The notes under the pieces are model-generated. The model saw only the letters and a program-made list of their open reading frames with translations, was not told the DNA's origin and did no database searches. From contig CAJSYZ010000012.1 of NCBI GenBank assembly GCA_910574455.1, positions 1,729,317 to 1,793,316 on the forward strand: DNA of 64,000 bases. The letters are read 5' to 3'. The position numbers and the translations under genes are program-made. Below, one piece after another: positions 38,004-49,731 of this stretch (the stretch's first letter is position 1; every line of letters starts with the position of its first letter). This DNA comes from Trichaptum fuscoviolaceum. Lineage: Eukaryota; Basidiomycota; Agaricomycetes; Hymenochaetales; Trichaptaceae.

Positions 38004-41000
38004 ATGCTAGGCCAACGCCCAGTCAAACGGGGACTCAGCAAGCGAGCTATCGTCAAGACCGGTAGCGGAACGCACGGGATAGCGTCAAGCACTCGCTTGA
38101 ATCCTCGAGATGCGAAATCCCGATTGGAGGAAGGAGCAGCGAAGCGCAAGGAAGAAGTTAGGGCTATGGACGCCTCTGATAGAGAGGCTACTCGCCTGAT
38201 GATAGCGGATCGCTCTCGGCGATCGGACGCAATATTCGAGGGCTCGGAAGAAGACTCGTGCAATACGATACCCATGGGCGATGAAGGAATGTATTCGAGC
38301 CACGCAGGTGGGGAGGAATCCTTGCTTCCAGACTTGAGAGAGTCATGGTTTGGCTCAAAATTGTACGTTTGCTTTAGAGATTATTTTTTAAACTTCCATT
38401 CGTGTTCTTCGCATTCCTTTACCCGACCTCCACGCGCCTTCTTTCCGTTAGGACTGCCTTCTTCTTCTTATCGAGTCAAGCGATTCCACGCGTTTACCAA
38501 TTCTATGTTCGAGGTTTGGTGAAAGAAGATTGACAATTGTATTTCAGGCCCGGAAAGCGACAGTTCAAGTACATGGACGATCGGACACGAAGAGACCGCA
38601 CGCAAAAGAGGAATGATGCTTTTTCAAAGCAGACCCCTTTCCTTGTCGAAGCATTTCTCTGGCATCAACACCGGAAGGATGAAGATTTGGGTCCGGAGAT
38701 CGCAGACGGCGAGCCATTTGAGATGACTGTGATAGGCTTGGATTGTGAGTTATCAGAGTCGTCTTGTCTTCGGAAACTAATATAGTCTAGGTTTTCAAAT
38801 CAAAAAATTCAACCAACTGACGCACTCGCAATGCGTGAATGAAGATCTCCTTCGCCAAGGCTTTCTGGGTTCTGCGCCATGGACGCCGGCGTATGCGTTC
38901 TCAATCCAAGCTTTAGAAGATTTCCGTCAAAGCAACCGTGCGTGTCCCCGCTTCAGTATACAAGCAATGACGAAGAAGTTATGCTTGCAAAATAATGTGA
39001 GTCTAGATGACCTTCTCTATAACCTTCTCTAAGACAGCATACAGATTCCATTTGAACGACGTCTCAACCCGCATCTCCGGATCGCATTTGACGTCTATCT
39101 TGAAATTCAAAATGTTATCGACAATCGCATAGCGGCAGCCCTACAACGAGACAGCAAAAATTGGCGCGTCCGAAATATATGCCCCGCGTGTATGTACGAG
39201 CTTGAGGGCGAAGCTACACTTCGATATCGTCGGCTTTTTTGTATCGATGGCAACAACTCGCTCAAAAGTGTGGACGACGCTCTGAAGAGTGGAGTCCCTC
39301 GAGATGACGATTGCGCAGGACGGAGGGATATCTGGGTCACGCAGGCAGAAGTAGATGTATTTGAGAAGGACAGTTGTCTTGAGGAGGAGGTGCGTATTAA
39401 TTTTTATGATATTAAATGATATAACTAAGTCTAGTATAGCGAAGCGGAGAGAACAAAGAGGAAGACGCTGACTGGGATGACACGGATGAGGAGCTCGAAT
39501 TTGACAATATAGCAAAGTCATCTCAACACGCGCGCAATGCTCGAGCAAAGCGATTGGCGAAACAGGATCAAGACAGTGGTATTATAGAGTGCAAGGAGCG
39601 CTGGGCAAATGCGGGGCCTGATGCCCGCAAAAAAATGTTTGGTATGTACGCGGTTTCCGGAATTGTGGCATCTTTCTGTCGCCATGGGTTTTTGCTCCTT
39701 TTGTGTGATATGATTTGTTCGGGCGAACGGTGTGTGCCCTTTTTTTTGTTGGTCAGCTACTAATTTTTTTTTGCCAGACGGAAATACCCTCTGGCAATAA
39801 CAAAACGACTCATAGAAGAACACGGGGACGATATTGCCGTTGGTTACGACATTGGCTGTACGTTTAACGCGACAGTCAAGCGAAGCAGCCTTGCCGACTT
39901 GGCTCTCAAGCACCGTCTTCGATATGTCGTAAATCTCTTCCACGGACATGCGCACAACCGATTGTGCCAGGTAAATCATCTTCCACTTTATATTGAAGGC
40001 TTAGGTATAGAAGACTTCGAGGGCTGCGAACGCGCGTTCTCAGCATCAAATGCAGTCGCGGCAAGTTCTCGCTTGTCCACTGCATTTCATCGAACGCAAG
40101 CTATCGAGCAGCACTTCATGTCCTGGGACGATGATAAGTATGCCGAGCTAAGTATGTTCTCTTATTCTCGAAAAAGACATTTTACTGAATATTCTTTAGG
40201 TCAATTTATTTACAATAATTATAGACAGGCACTCGAAATCATCAACACGAACCCCGGCTTTATATCTGCCGCGTGCGCGACTCTGGGTGTCCGTGAAGAC
40301 GATTTCAAGACATTCCTTGAAGAGGAAAAGACGTACTTACAAGACTTACGTCGCGGACCAGCAGCGCCTCATCTTGATATCGAGTACGTAGCAGCGTTAG
40401 AGGAGCTAGTCAAACGACAGTAAGTGATTTCAAAAATTCTCTATAATTTGCAAAATTAATATGAAATACAGGGTGGCCCGAGATACGGCACGCTCGTTAT
40501 TTGATATCGAAAATATTGCTTCAAATGGCCAATCGTCAAGTCAGGCCATAATGGGCCGTCGCGCGGCCGCATACACCCTTGCCAGCGGGAAACTCGCAAA
40601 GTCCGAGCAACGGGTCCTTCTATCTGAACAGGCACTCGGAATCTTGGAGGTCGACCGCTGGACTGAGAAATCAGAACGTTGGTCAACTACCAAACGTTTT
40701 TTGCGGGAACGCGCCTACCGGCGCCAGTTAGATTATTTGGAACGGTTAGTGGTCCAACGATTAATGGAACTTACGAAAGTGAACATTAGTGGTACCGCCT
40801 ACAAAATGAGGGCGCATATTTCTCAAGCCTTGAAGACTCGCTCGGCGACAATCCGAAAGGCAGTCGACCGGTATAATATCCTTGCCGATGCAGTCAAGAA
40901 ACCTCGAGTTCAGTATGCGAAGGTTGTCCAGTACTCTTTCCTTGGCGAATTTGATTTGCTTCGTGACACCCGACACGATGTACCTTCAAAGACTTGGTCG

Positions 41001-41472
41001 AAGCCCTTATGCCGTGAGGCAATGGAAGCATATTTCAAGCTCAGATGTGCACGCGATGAGATCAAGAGGCTCGATATCGAGGCTCGACGCTTGGTGACAC
41101 ATCTGGTTGACGAACGAGAAAATCTTCAAGATCGCGTACGAAGCCCTCAGAATCTCAAGTCCTATGCTTGCAGCCGAGCTCCTTAGAAGATGGCGCTATC
41201 GATCGGCGATGAACGAAGCTCATTTTGAGCGACTGCAGAAGCTGACGGACCTGCCAGGGTGCACAGCAATAATAAAACCGGGTAAGCGAATAAATCATGT
41301 TTCAGCTCGAGACCATGATCTAGTATGCGCGGATCTTCCAGTTGCTCCTCAGGCAATAATGCGCGGTAGTGTAATGGAAGGGGACGAAGACGATGGGGAG
41401 GAGTTCGGGTTGCAATATGAGGAGGACGATGCAATAGCTTACAGTGACTTTATTGCAAGGGATGACTTGTAA
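38004..41472 (+). CDS. KDZ transposase (multi-exon)
   Basis: The ATG at 38004 opens a basic N-terminus (RPVKRGLSKRAIVKTG). Apparent introns lie near 38365-38548, 38737-38791, 39000-39042, 39390-39435, 39735-39779 and 40422-40471. Family landmarks appear in order: a linker region; the CPAC cysteine cluster (ICPACMYELEG); CIDGNNSLKS (likely first catalytic Asp); VGYDIGCTF; HGHAHNRLCQ; and IEDFEGCERAFSASN, where the Glu and the ERxxS motif are typical. Together these form the RNase H-like transposase core. Near 41140-41165 the frame must shift by one base to continue into the conserved tail (LAAELLRRWRYRSAMNEAHF). It is therefore either slightly broken or an error is present. It would cut and join the TIRs. 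Confidence 0.85.
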
Positions 41473-42450
41473 CCTCTAGTACTTGTAGACTATCTGTACA
41501 TATTATAATACACACTATTATGTCTACACCTAGAATCGAAAAGTAGCCTGTCAAGAATTGGCTTGGAATGGCCACTTTTTTATTGACGAAGTTCAAATAT
41601 GCAACTTGATAATCAAGATCGAAACAAAGGTAACTTAGATTCTCACTTTAACTATCAGAACACGGATTCACTATGATTTTTGTCCCTAGAAATAGAATAA
41701 ATGTGTTCGAAAGTCAAGCTATCGAATTGGACAAGTTATCTGGGTCTAATGTCCTTGAACACTGATTAAGCACTTGTTCAATACTTGATGCTGTACGAAA
41801 CAGGTCACATTATTGAAGTCAAGTAATAGATAGACGAGGACAGCGAGTAGATTTAAGGAACTATCATGTAACACTACTCGAGGGTCTTGAGTGTGGGGAG
41901 AACTAAGAAACGAACGTGCGAGTGTTAGTATGTACACCAACTTGAATCATTACATTACGAGACTTCAAGTTGCAGCACAGGTAAGATCGTTACCTATGTT
42001 CATGTTACTTATACTTCTCATTCATGTTCGAAAATGGTAGACCTTGTAATCAGCTTGTATTTCTTGGCTTATCCTTTGAGCTTGAGTTCTATGCCAATGT
42101 ACGATTGTCGTACGCATTCTTGCATCTTGCGTCTGTGGTGGGTTTTGAATCTTCGACTTCTACCAGATTGGTTTCTGAACGCTAATCGATCAATTTTGAT
42201 GTTCTAAGGAGCTTTTATATATATTATAGCTTACCTGGATATTTTATATGATATTGGAGAGTGCTCGAAACTTGCAGATTAGACATTGTGAATATATTTC
42301 TGTCATTCTGTTGGGTATATGCAGTCCCTGAAAATGCCAGAATTAGTAATTAATTACGTTATCAAACAAGCAATCACAATGTGTTCCATTATTGTCTTCA
42401 CTGTCGTCGATCAGAGATCACCATCACAGCCATACTGTGAATTCAAACCA
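41473..42450. other. AT-rich spacer in the KDZ element, no gene seen
   Basis: About 980 bp between transposase and first cargo gene; no protein-like frame. Confidence 0.4.
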
Positions 42451-44034
42451 TGCCGCAGGTAAGCTTTTTAACTCTCTTTTCATGAAAAAGACTCCACTAA
42501 CCCTCTTAAACAGTCTGGTAAAGCCGTCAAAATTCAAGTTCCCCAGGTCAAGTTGGACTGGGAGTCGATCGAAACTGTCCGCAAGGGCCTTGGGTGTCCT
42601 CCGCCATCGACAATCTTCGGGAACTCGCTGGCAAACCTGGCCTTCAAGGATACCGACATGGACACGCGCATGCTTGCAGCATCGCGCGCATTTATCAATT
42701 CGGGGATCTCAGAAGGCCCTATGGCTGTTGAAGGGGGGGGCTCAGTGCATGCGATGCCTGACTGGTACGATCCGTACCTTGCGAGAGATATTAGGAAGGA
42801 CGTGGCGGACGCAGTGAGTTTCTTATTATGATATTTTTTTTTCGAACCTGATTCTGCTTCTAGTGTACTGCTCTTGACCGAGTGTCGGGCGGTATGACGC
42901 TTGTCTTCCACTACGACGGAAGAGTTGAGAAAGGATTCCAGTTGTCGGTCTCGAATGCCTTTTTCAATCAGTATATCACTCCGGCAATGTTTCGAGCTCA
43001 TAAGGCTGAGCTGAAGGGGCCTTCTGAGCTCATGTCCTGGATTTTCATGAACAAGATCATGCCCGTCATAATGGACTCGAAAACGCGCCGTTTACTACAA
43101 ATCAAGGCTACGTACGACAACACGGGCGGTGGGCTCGAACGTCCCTTACTAAGCCATTCTGCCCCAGTCCTCCCCCGTGGAATCGTCGACAAATATCACA
43201 GCAATCTTGTTTCTTCTCGAGCTGTCTTCCCTCCGGCGGAGCTGCAGGACATGATCAACAAGGCGATCTCGTTTTGTGGCACGTCGGCAAATCGTGGTTG
43301 TACTAAGCCCGCAAGGCTACCTTATCCGCCTAATTCCAGCAGTTCAATAGAAGATGATCACGTCACTCGAAGTCCGTCCAAGATGGCCTCACAAAGCAAA
43401 GTCGCGTCGTCTGCGTCTGCGATGAGGTTCTCCCCTGGTCCTTCGCGCCTCGAGTCAAGCAAGACTCGTGTCGCGAAGAGCCCTTCCAAGTTGACCAAGG
43501 GTCTCTCGTTCAGCAAGTCCACCAGCCATCCATCCATCCATCCATCCATCCATCCATCCTGCAACCCAGACAAACGCGTCTGTCATCTCGAGTGGTAGTC
43601 GCATTCACGTCTTACCGGCATTCCCTTCCACAATGCAACCGAGTTGCATGTTTCCATCTCTGCTGTACCCACTCAACTCGAACCCAGCCGCGTCGAGAGA
43701 AATCATCAAGGAAACAGGCGAAAGTGTTGGCGGTTTCACGGGTCTCTGGGTTGACGCTTTTGGAGCTGTCCTGCCACCCCACATCAATCTCCATATTCGC
43801 AAGACACTCAACGGGTCAATAAACGAGAGCAGCTGGGTGCGGCAATTTGAAGCATTCCATATGCTTTTCTCCGACTCAGTCGATGGGTCGTCTACATTGA
43901 TAAGTTCCCTTTTAAATGCTCTCAAGATCGATTACTCAAACTACAAGATAGTTCGCGCGTATGAACAAAGTTTGAACGGTCTGAGTGACGATGAGGCCGA
44001 AGATGATGAAAGCGATGGAATTGAGTTGGCATGA
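42451..44034 (+). CDS. KDZ cargo gene 1, unknown protein with coding CATC microsatellite
   Basis: ATGCCGCAG|GTAAGC starts the gene; exon 2 begins SGKAVKIQVPQVKLDW near 42512; a further intron lies near 42814-42863; then CTALDRVSGGMTLVFHYDGR. The N-terminal ~200 residues look globular. The C-terminal part is Ser/Lys-rich and then runs into a (CATC)n repeat at 43527-43558. In the current register the frame ends soon after (43598). In the next register it continues with well-formed sequence (SREIIKETGESVGGFTGLW... to EAEDDESDGIELA) ending at 44034. So repeat length decides whether the long or short protein is made. Family not recognised. Confidence 0.6.
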
Positions 44035-44598
44035 TTGTGGTAATGGTACGTCCTCTTAGCCCGGGCCTCTTATCCTATGCTAATATCTGCATTGACTTTA
44101 GTTTTCCATCAAATCCTCTTCCTCCCTTCTTCCTAGATCGGTGTTCCTATTCAAGGTTTTTCACAGTTGAGTTGGTGAGGTCGGCAATGGAGTACGGAGC
44201 TCTGAAAGAGTGGCTATGGGACTTGATGAGTATATTGTCATGTTGAAGCTCGCGTGTATTTTAGATAGATATGATGTAGTTTCAGTCTTTGACTGGCTTG
44301 ATAACAGAGTTGCTCTGTCGATTAACAGAGACTCCATTGACTGGCGGAAACCGCCATAGAGAGTGTGTATTGCCGTTGTCTACTATGGTTGTCACTTCAG
44401 TCTTTCTGTTAAATGCTGTGTGTTGAACAAGAGGACGAAGGGAAGTATAGATGTGTAAGACCGTGTTATGTGTTGTCTTGTCAAATTCTGAATTAGGTGA
44501 ATATATGCACTTTGTTCCTATCACTTGGTGTGATTGCAATTTCAAGAAAATCGGAAGAAAATATTAGCCGAGTTAAACTTCTCTTCTTTCACTGCGAC
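44035..44598. other. Spacer between cargo genes, no gene seen
   Basis: About 560 bp, AT-rich, presumably terminator of cargo gene 1 and promoter of cargo gene 2. Confidence 0.4.
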
Positions 44599-46428
44599 AT
44601 GGCTCGCTTTCGTCTTCAGCCTAAGGCTCGAAAGCCTCGAGCAAAAATCAGCAAAGAGGAGCGTAAATCAAGGTTATTGGCCCAGCAGCAGACTCGAAGC
44701 AACATTACACTGGACATAATCGCTTTTCAACAACAGATTGCAGAGGCATCACATAATATTGCAAGTAAATACGGAAAGACTCCGTTGTCTATTCTGCAGC
44801 GTTTGCACGCTGGAAGCCGCAAGACTTTGTTGCATAAAGGGAAGCCCACTTACACAGCATGGCATGCCTTCTGCAGTTACGAGACTAAAGCTTCTAATAA
44901 TGGTGCGCAGTTTGCCTTTCGATTGGCTCGGTGGCTGATCATCGTCACTTATTTTAGACAAGGCTGTGGGAGAAAAGTCGTCGGTCGTCGACTCGCAAGC
45001 CTTACGTGCAGGTTACAACCTCCTCTCAAGCGAGGAGAAGGAAGCACTACTCAAGAAGTTCGAAAATGAGAAGGAAACATTCTCCAAAGCTATTCGAGTT
45101 TCGCCGGGCTCAAAGGTGAAGGATGCAAGCGATACAATGAAGCAGGTTGGGTTCATGGTGAGTTCTGTCCATCTTGTCTCTATCTACGACATGCTCATTA
45201 TTGCTTCAGCTCGAAGGCCTCACCTCGCGATGCAACACTCGCTCTGTTGTTATGACAGTCAGAGGTGACTCGTCATTCAACATGAATCCGTATATTTGGA
45301 CGTCCGGTCCAGAAACGAGCGATTTCTTTGCGAAGGTCGCAAACATTGACCTCACCCAAGTAGCCATGGAACTCGAAGGATATTCAGTTGGCGGTGGGAC
45401 GACAACAGGGGCGGCGAAAAGCTATAAGGAAATGGTCAATAATCTTTCAGCTGAGGCGTCGTCCTTGATTCTGAATGGCCTAAGTGCGTATGCAGTTTCT
45501 CTTTCCTTCGAATGTATTGCTGACTTTTCTTATAGAATCTATCACCGAAAATTCGTGTAAGCGCATGAACTATGCCAACTATATCGGTGATATAGTTTTG
45601 CGGCACTCAGTCATTCTCGATGGATGGCCTTTCCCCGCCATGAAAAACCCATCCAAACTGGGTGGAAATTTGGTCGACCTTCGAACACTCCTTGAAGCTC
45701 TTCGTTCGGACCCGCCAACCTGCTATTGGCGCGATGTGACCGCTGAGGAGATTGAGATATTCAAGAGCAAGCACGAAGCAGCTCCTCAAAAACAACGGAA
45801 GCGACGAACGGACGCAGGCAAGAAGAGAGCCGCAGACGAGGACGCTGAAGACACAGACAAAGAGAACGACGATCGCTCTGTGCAGGCAGGAGAAGTAGCT
45901 AAGAAGCCTCGCGCGAAGAAGGCACGCATATCTGTGCAACCTGAATCTCAGCAAGTAGCGATCAGCGCAACCGGCCCTTCGATCTCGAGTCCGCGCGCGA
46001 CGCCGTCTGGTTCTACCATCTCCGGTCCGCGCACGACACCGTCTGGTTCTACCGTCCCAAATCCCGCATCTATCGCATTCGACCCTCTTGGTACATCGAG
46101 TCCTGCTGCGACGCACACGACGCCGTCTGGTTCTCTGATCCCATTTGGATCGCTAACGATGCCGGGTTCCCAGCAGAGTTCAGTCTCTCTGCCTTTTCCC
46201 TCCGCACCGCCGTCTGGTTCTCCCGCCCTTTTCGGCACCCTTTCACTTCCTGGATCTGTCGCAGGCGGATCTTACAACCCATTTGATCCCTTGTCCCTTC
46301 CGAGTGGGAGCGACATCTTTAATTCATTTGATGAGAACGATCTCAGGCTTCCAAATTTCCCTTCTCTCTTTCCCGGCCCCGGAGGACCTTCTAACTTAGA
46401 CTCTTATAATCTAAATCTTGATTTTTAA
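44599..46428 (+). CDS. KDZ cargo gene 2, unknown basic/SPG-rich protein
   Basis: Begins MARFRLQPKARKPRAKISKE. Introns are probable near 44902-44958, 45158-45209 and 45482-45534. The N-terminal two thirds are likely globular, with PTYTAWHAFCSYETK early and CKRMNYANYIGDIVLRH later. Lys/Arg-rich, nuclear-signal-like tracts follow (KQRKRRTDAGKKRAADED, KKPRAKKARI). The C-terminal ~170 residues repeat 'TPSGST' and 'PFxxLxLPGS' units. A DNA-binding or chromatin role is suggested by composition only. Family not recognised. Its place on the same strand inside intact TIRs suggests it travels with the transposase. Confidence 0.6.
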
Positions 46429-46730
46429 CTTAGACATTTGATTGGATACTTATGATTAATATAATCACCCAATTCTGTTCCGAACCTCTCGATGAATTCG
46501 CGACTGGCTTGCGAGTCTACCTCAATACCACGTTAGAGTAAATTGCAAATTATTGTATATAATTATTCTAATTCTATCAATATATACAACTAGTTCTATA
46601 AATTACGACCCCATACGTGCAGAAACCATAAGATTTGAATGCGTTGTTGTCGAGATACGGGCTTGCGGCGCTGGGAGGGAGGGAGGTGCGGGACTTAGAG
46701 GCGCGTGGGGGGCGGGAGAGGTAACCGGGT
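46429..46730. other. KDZ 3' subterminal spacer
   Basis: About 300 bp after cargo gene 2; G-rich toward the TIR. No gene. Confidence 0.4.
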
Positions 46731-46975
46731 TAACCGGTGACCCTTAGACCCTGGAGTGAGGGACCGGCGGTGTGTACACACACCGGTGACCGGAAGGACC
46801 CTTGCCAGGGTCCTAGCTGTCACCTGGCCGAATAGCTCGAGATCTATAGAAGGTCTCGAGCTATTGGGCCAGGTATTAAAACACTTACCCCTCAGCCAAA
46901 CCCCAAGCACATTTGCCCGGTCACCTCTCGGTGGTGTCCAGGCACTTGTGCTTCAGTCCTTGGGTTCATTAGGTG
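46731..46975 (-). repeat. Right TIR of the KDZ element
   Basis: Reverse complement of 36085-36328 with the same palindrome series, ending ...CATTAGGTG before the CTCTTCAG duplication at 46976-46983. Confidence 0.85.
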
Positions 46976-47060
46976 CTCTTCAGGCAGGCATGACAACACT
47001 TCGACCCATTTTAGGACACGCCAGTCGCCGTAAGCAAAAGGAAATTTCCTGATGTGACGT

Positions 47061-49450
47061 CAGGCGCAACTTCAAGTTGAAGGAAATCCGAGTGTTCCGA
47101 GTGCACCGGAAAGCAGACCGGCGGAAGATATTCCGAAGGAAAGCAGTATATGTATTCGCGCACTGACAGCTCTAACAGTGCCATTGATTGCTCCTGTACT
47201 GTCAGACTCAAACATGGACCCCAAACTTCCAGGTAGCAAGGGCCCCGATCCTATTCTACTCACGCTTTTCGCGAATCGATTCATGAGTGTGGCGGAAGCT
47301 ATGGGTCGCTCGCTCCAGCAGACTTCAATCAGTACGAACATTAAAGAGAGGCTCGACTTTTCTTGCGCTCTGTTCGCACCCGACGGAGATCTCGTAGCCA
47401 ATGCGCCGTTCATACCCATCCATCTGGGTGCCATGAGTTTGTGAGTACTATCGGGTTTGGTGCACCGGAGGGCTCTCATTGACGCGCAGTCCAGTGCTGT
47501 CCGATACCAGATGCTGTTACACGGTGCAAGTCTGAAAGACGGCGATGTTCTGATGACTAACTCTCCCCGTGCCGGTGGCTCGTGAGTTACCCTATGTCGT
47601 TTCCCCGTACTTATTCAATAACATACATCCTCAGTCATTTGCCTGACATTACCATCATCAACCCTGTCTTCTCCCCTGAAGACCCCTCGGAAATCATCTT
47701 CTTTGTCGCGTCCCGTGGGCACCATGCCGACGTTGGTGGAATCCTTCCAGGCTCCATGCCTCCTACTTCCACAAATATATTTGAAGAAGGTGCCGAGGTC
47801 GTATCATTTAAGCTCGTATCGAACGGTGTTTTCGACCGCGAAGGTCTTTATGAACGCATGATTGACATACCGGCTCGCTATCCTGGCTCTTCTGGATGCC
47901 GAAACATAAAGGATGTCGAGAGCGACCTGAAGGCACAGATAGCAGCCAACCACAAGGGCATTCAATTGATCAAGGCAATGGTAGAGGAGTATGGACTGAA
48001 GACGGTCCAGGAGTACATGTATCACATACGAGCCAACGCAGAGCTGTCCGTGAGGAACCTGTTGAAAGACGTGGCGAAGCGTATGGGCACGAACGTACTG
48101 GAGGCCGTAGACTACCTGGATGACGGCACACCGGTAAGCTGCAAATACTTCAGGTGTCCTTAAAGTTTATACGTCGGGCCCGCTAGATCCAACTTCGTGT
48201 CGAGATTAACGAGAAAGACGGATCTGCCGTCCTTGACTTCGAAGGGACTGGTCCCGAAGTCCGAAACAGTCTAAACACTCCGACCCCAGTCGTACATTCC
48301 GCGATTATCTACTCTATGCGGGCCATGTTAGACAGCGAAATCCCTCTAAATGCCGGTTGTCTTGTTCCTCTAGATAGTGAGTCCCGAGCATAGCTTTCTG
48401 TCCAGCTCAGCTCAAACTTTTCAAACTTCTCATAGTTAGAATCCCGAAAAACTCGCTGCTATCGCCCTCGCCGACGGCAGCCATTTGCGCGGGTAACGTG
48501 CTCACCTCCCAACGCATCATTGATGTCATATTGAAGGCGTTTAATGCATGCGCGGCAAGTCAAGGATGTACAAAGTATGGTTCGCAGTTGTCTTTTATAT
48601 ATCTCGCCAATATTCACTAAGCAAAATAGTAATTTGACATTCGGCGCGGGAGGGAAAGATAAGAATGGCCTAGTCACAACTGGTTGGGGATACTACGAGG
48701 TGCATCTTAAACTTAGACTCCACTACGTTTTCCTTGTCGACTAACCCGTGATAAGACGATTGCAGGAGGTTCGGGCGCGGGACCGGGTTGGCACGGAACC
48801 TCAGGTGTACACACGCACGCGACGAACACACGTATAGGTGATGTGGAAATCCTCGAACGACGGTACCCCGTAATGCTACATCGCTTCGGACTTAGAGAAG
48901 GGTCCGGCGGCGAGGGTAAGTATCGGGGTGGCGATGGTGTCGTGCGAGACATCGAGTTTCTGCATCCAATTCAGGTATCCATCTTGTCTGAGGTTAGTGG
49001 CAGTCGAAACAGGCAACTATGTCTTGATTGACTCATGTTGCAATTCAGCGCCGATCGCGTGCACCTTACGGGGCGGAGGGCGGCGCACCGGGCGCAATGG
49101 GTAGGAATCTCTGGGTTAAGCAACTCCGCAAGGAGGACGGCGATCTCCTCGAAGAGGGCACGCTCGATCCGATGGCCAGTGAAGATAACAAGGAGAATAT
49201 CGTGCCGCCGTCTCGTGAGCCTCGCATTATCAATATCGGAGGGAAGGCCACAACCTTCATGGGGAAAGGGGATCACTTGATTATCGAAACACCAGGGGGA
49301 GGTGCATGGGGCGCCACCAAAGACGACAATGTGAAGGATGAGCATCGGGTGCAGGGTGTTCTGGACAAATTGAAGGGCACAATCGAGTGGGCTGCTAGAG
49401 GAAGCTTGGCAGAACGGGCGGCACAGCAAGCTGGATTTGGAGGGTTTTAG
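47061..49450 (+). CDS. HyuB-type hydantoinase B / 5-oxoprolinase C-terminal half, N-terminal half missing
   Basis: Exons joined by short introns give a full HyuB domain: [19 protein letters not shown]..., [85 protein letters not shown], LPLDxxxP-type GCLVPLD, then [18 protein letters not shown] and [18 protein letters not shown], ending ...[10 protein letters not shown]. Eukaryotic 5-oxoprolinase (ATP-dependent 5-oxoproline to glutamate, glutathione cycle) fuses HyuA and HyuB. Here the open frame goes back only to an acceptor-like CAG at 47063, 88 bp from the KDZ right end, and no HyuA (ATP-binding) sequence is found upstream. The gene is therefore a 5'-lost remnant or a stand-alone HyuB; the start codon is unknown (ATG 47214 is possible). 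Confidence 0.75.
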
Positions 49451-49731
49451 ATAAATTCAGTGAAGAAATAAAGAGATTGTAAGTAGTTTGCATATGGCTG
49501 TACAACAGATCATCACATTGGATGCCTTATTCCGAAATGTATACGCAAGTAGTGGCGCTTTATACATACAGTATATGCATATACATTCTCAGCATCAACG
49601 TAGGCCCGTTGCCGACGGTAAAGGGCTGAGCCACAGTATCTATACATCCGACTGCCATCATCAAGCTGAGAATTGATTAAATCACTCCCGTTACTTGAGA
49701 AAGTAGTAGATGTATGAAATATTACCTTGTC
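49451..49731. other. Intergenic, convergent gene ends
   Basis: Between the plus-strand HyuB stop and the minus-strand SET gene stop. No gene seen; shared 3' region. Confidence 0.5.

Larger units (their letters stand above)
36085..46975 (+). mobile_element. KDZ (Kyakuja-Dileera-Zisupton) DNA transposon carrying cargo genes
   Basis: Flanked by CTCTTCAG on both sides (36077-36084 and 46976-46983), with TIRs of about 245 bp at about 97% identity by eye. It encodes a KDZ transposase (38004-41472) and two further multi-exon genes (42451-44034 and 44599-46428), all on the plus strand. A family-C solo LTR landed near the left end. KDZ elements are known in basidiomycetes, where they have carried other genes. 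The ends and duplication suggest recent movement, although the transposase 3' end has a frame problem. Confidence 0.9.
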
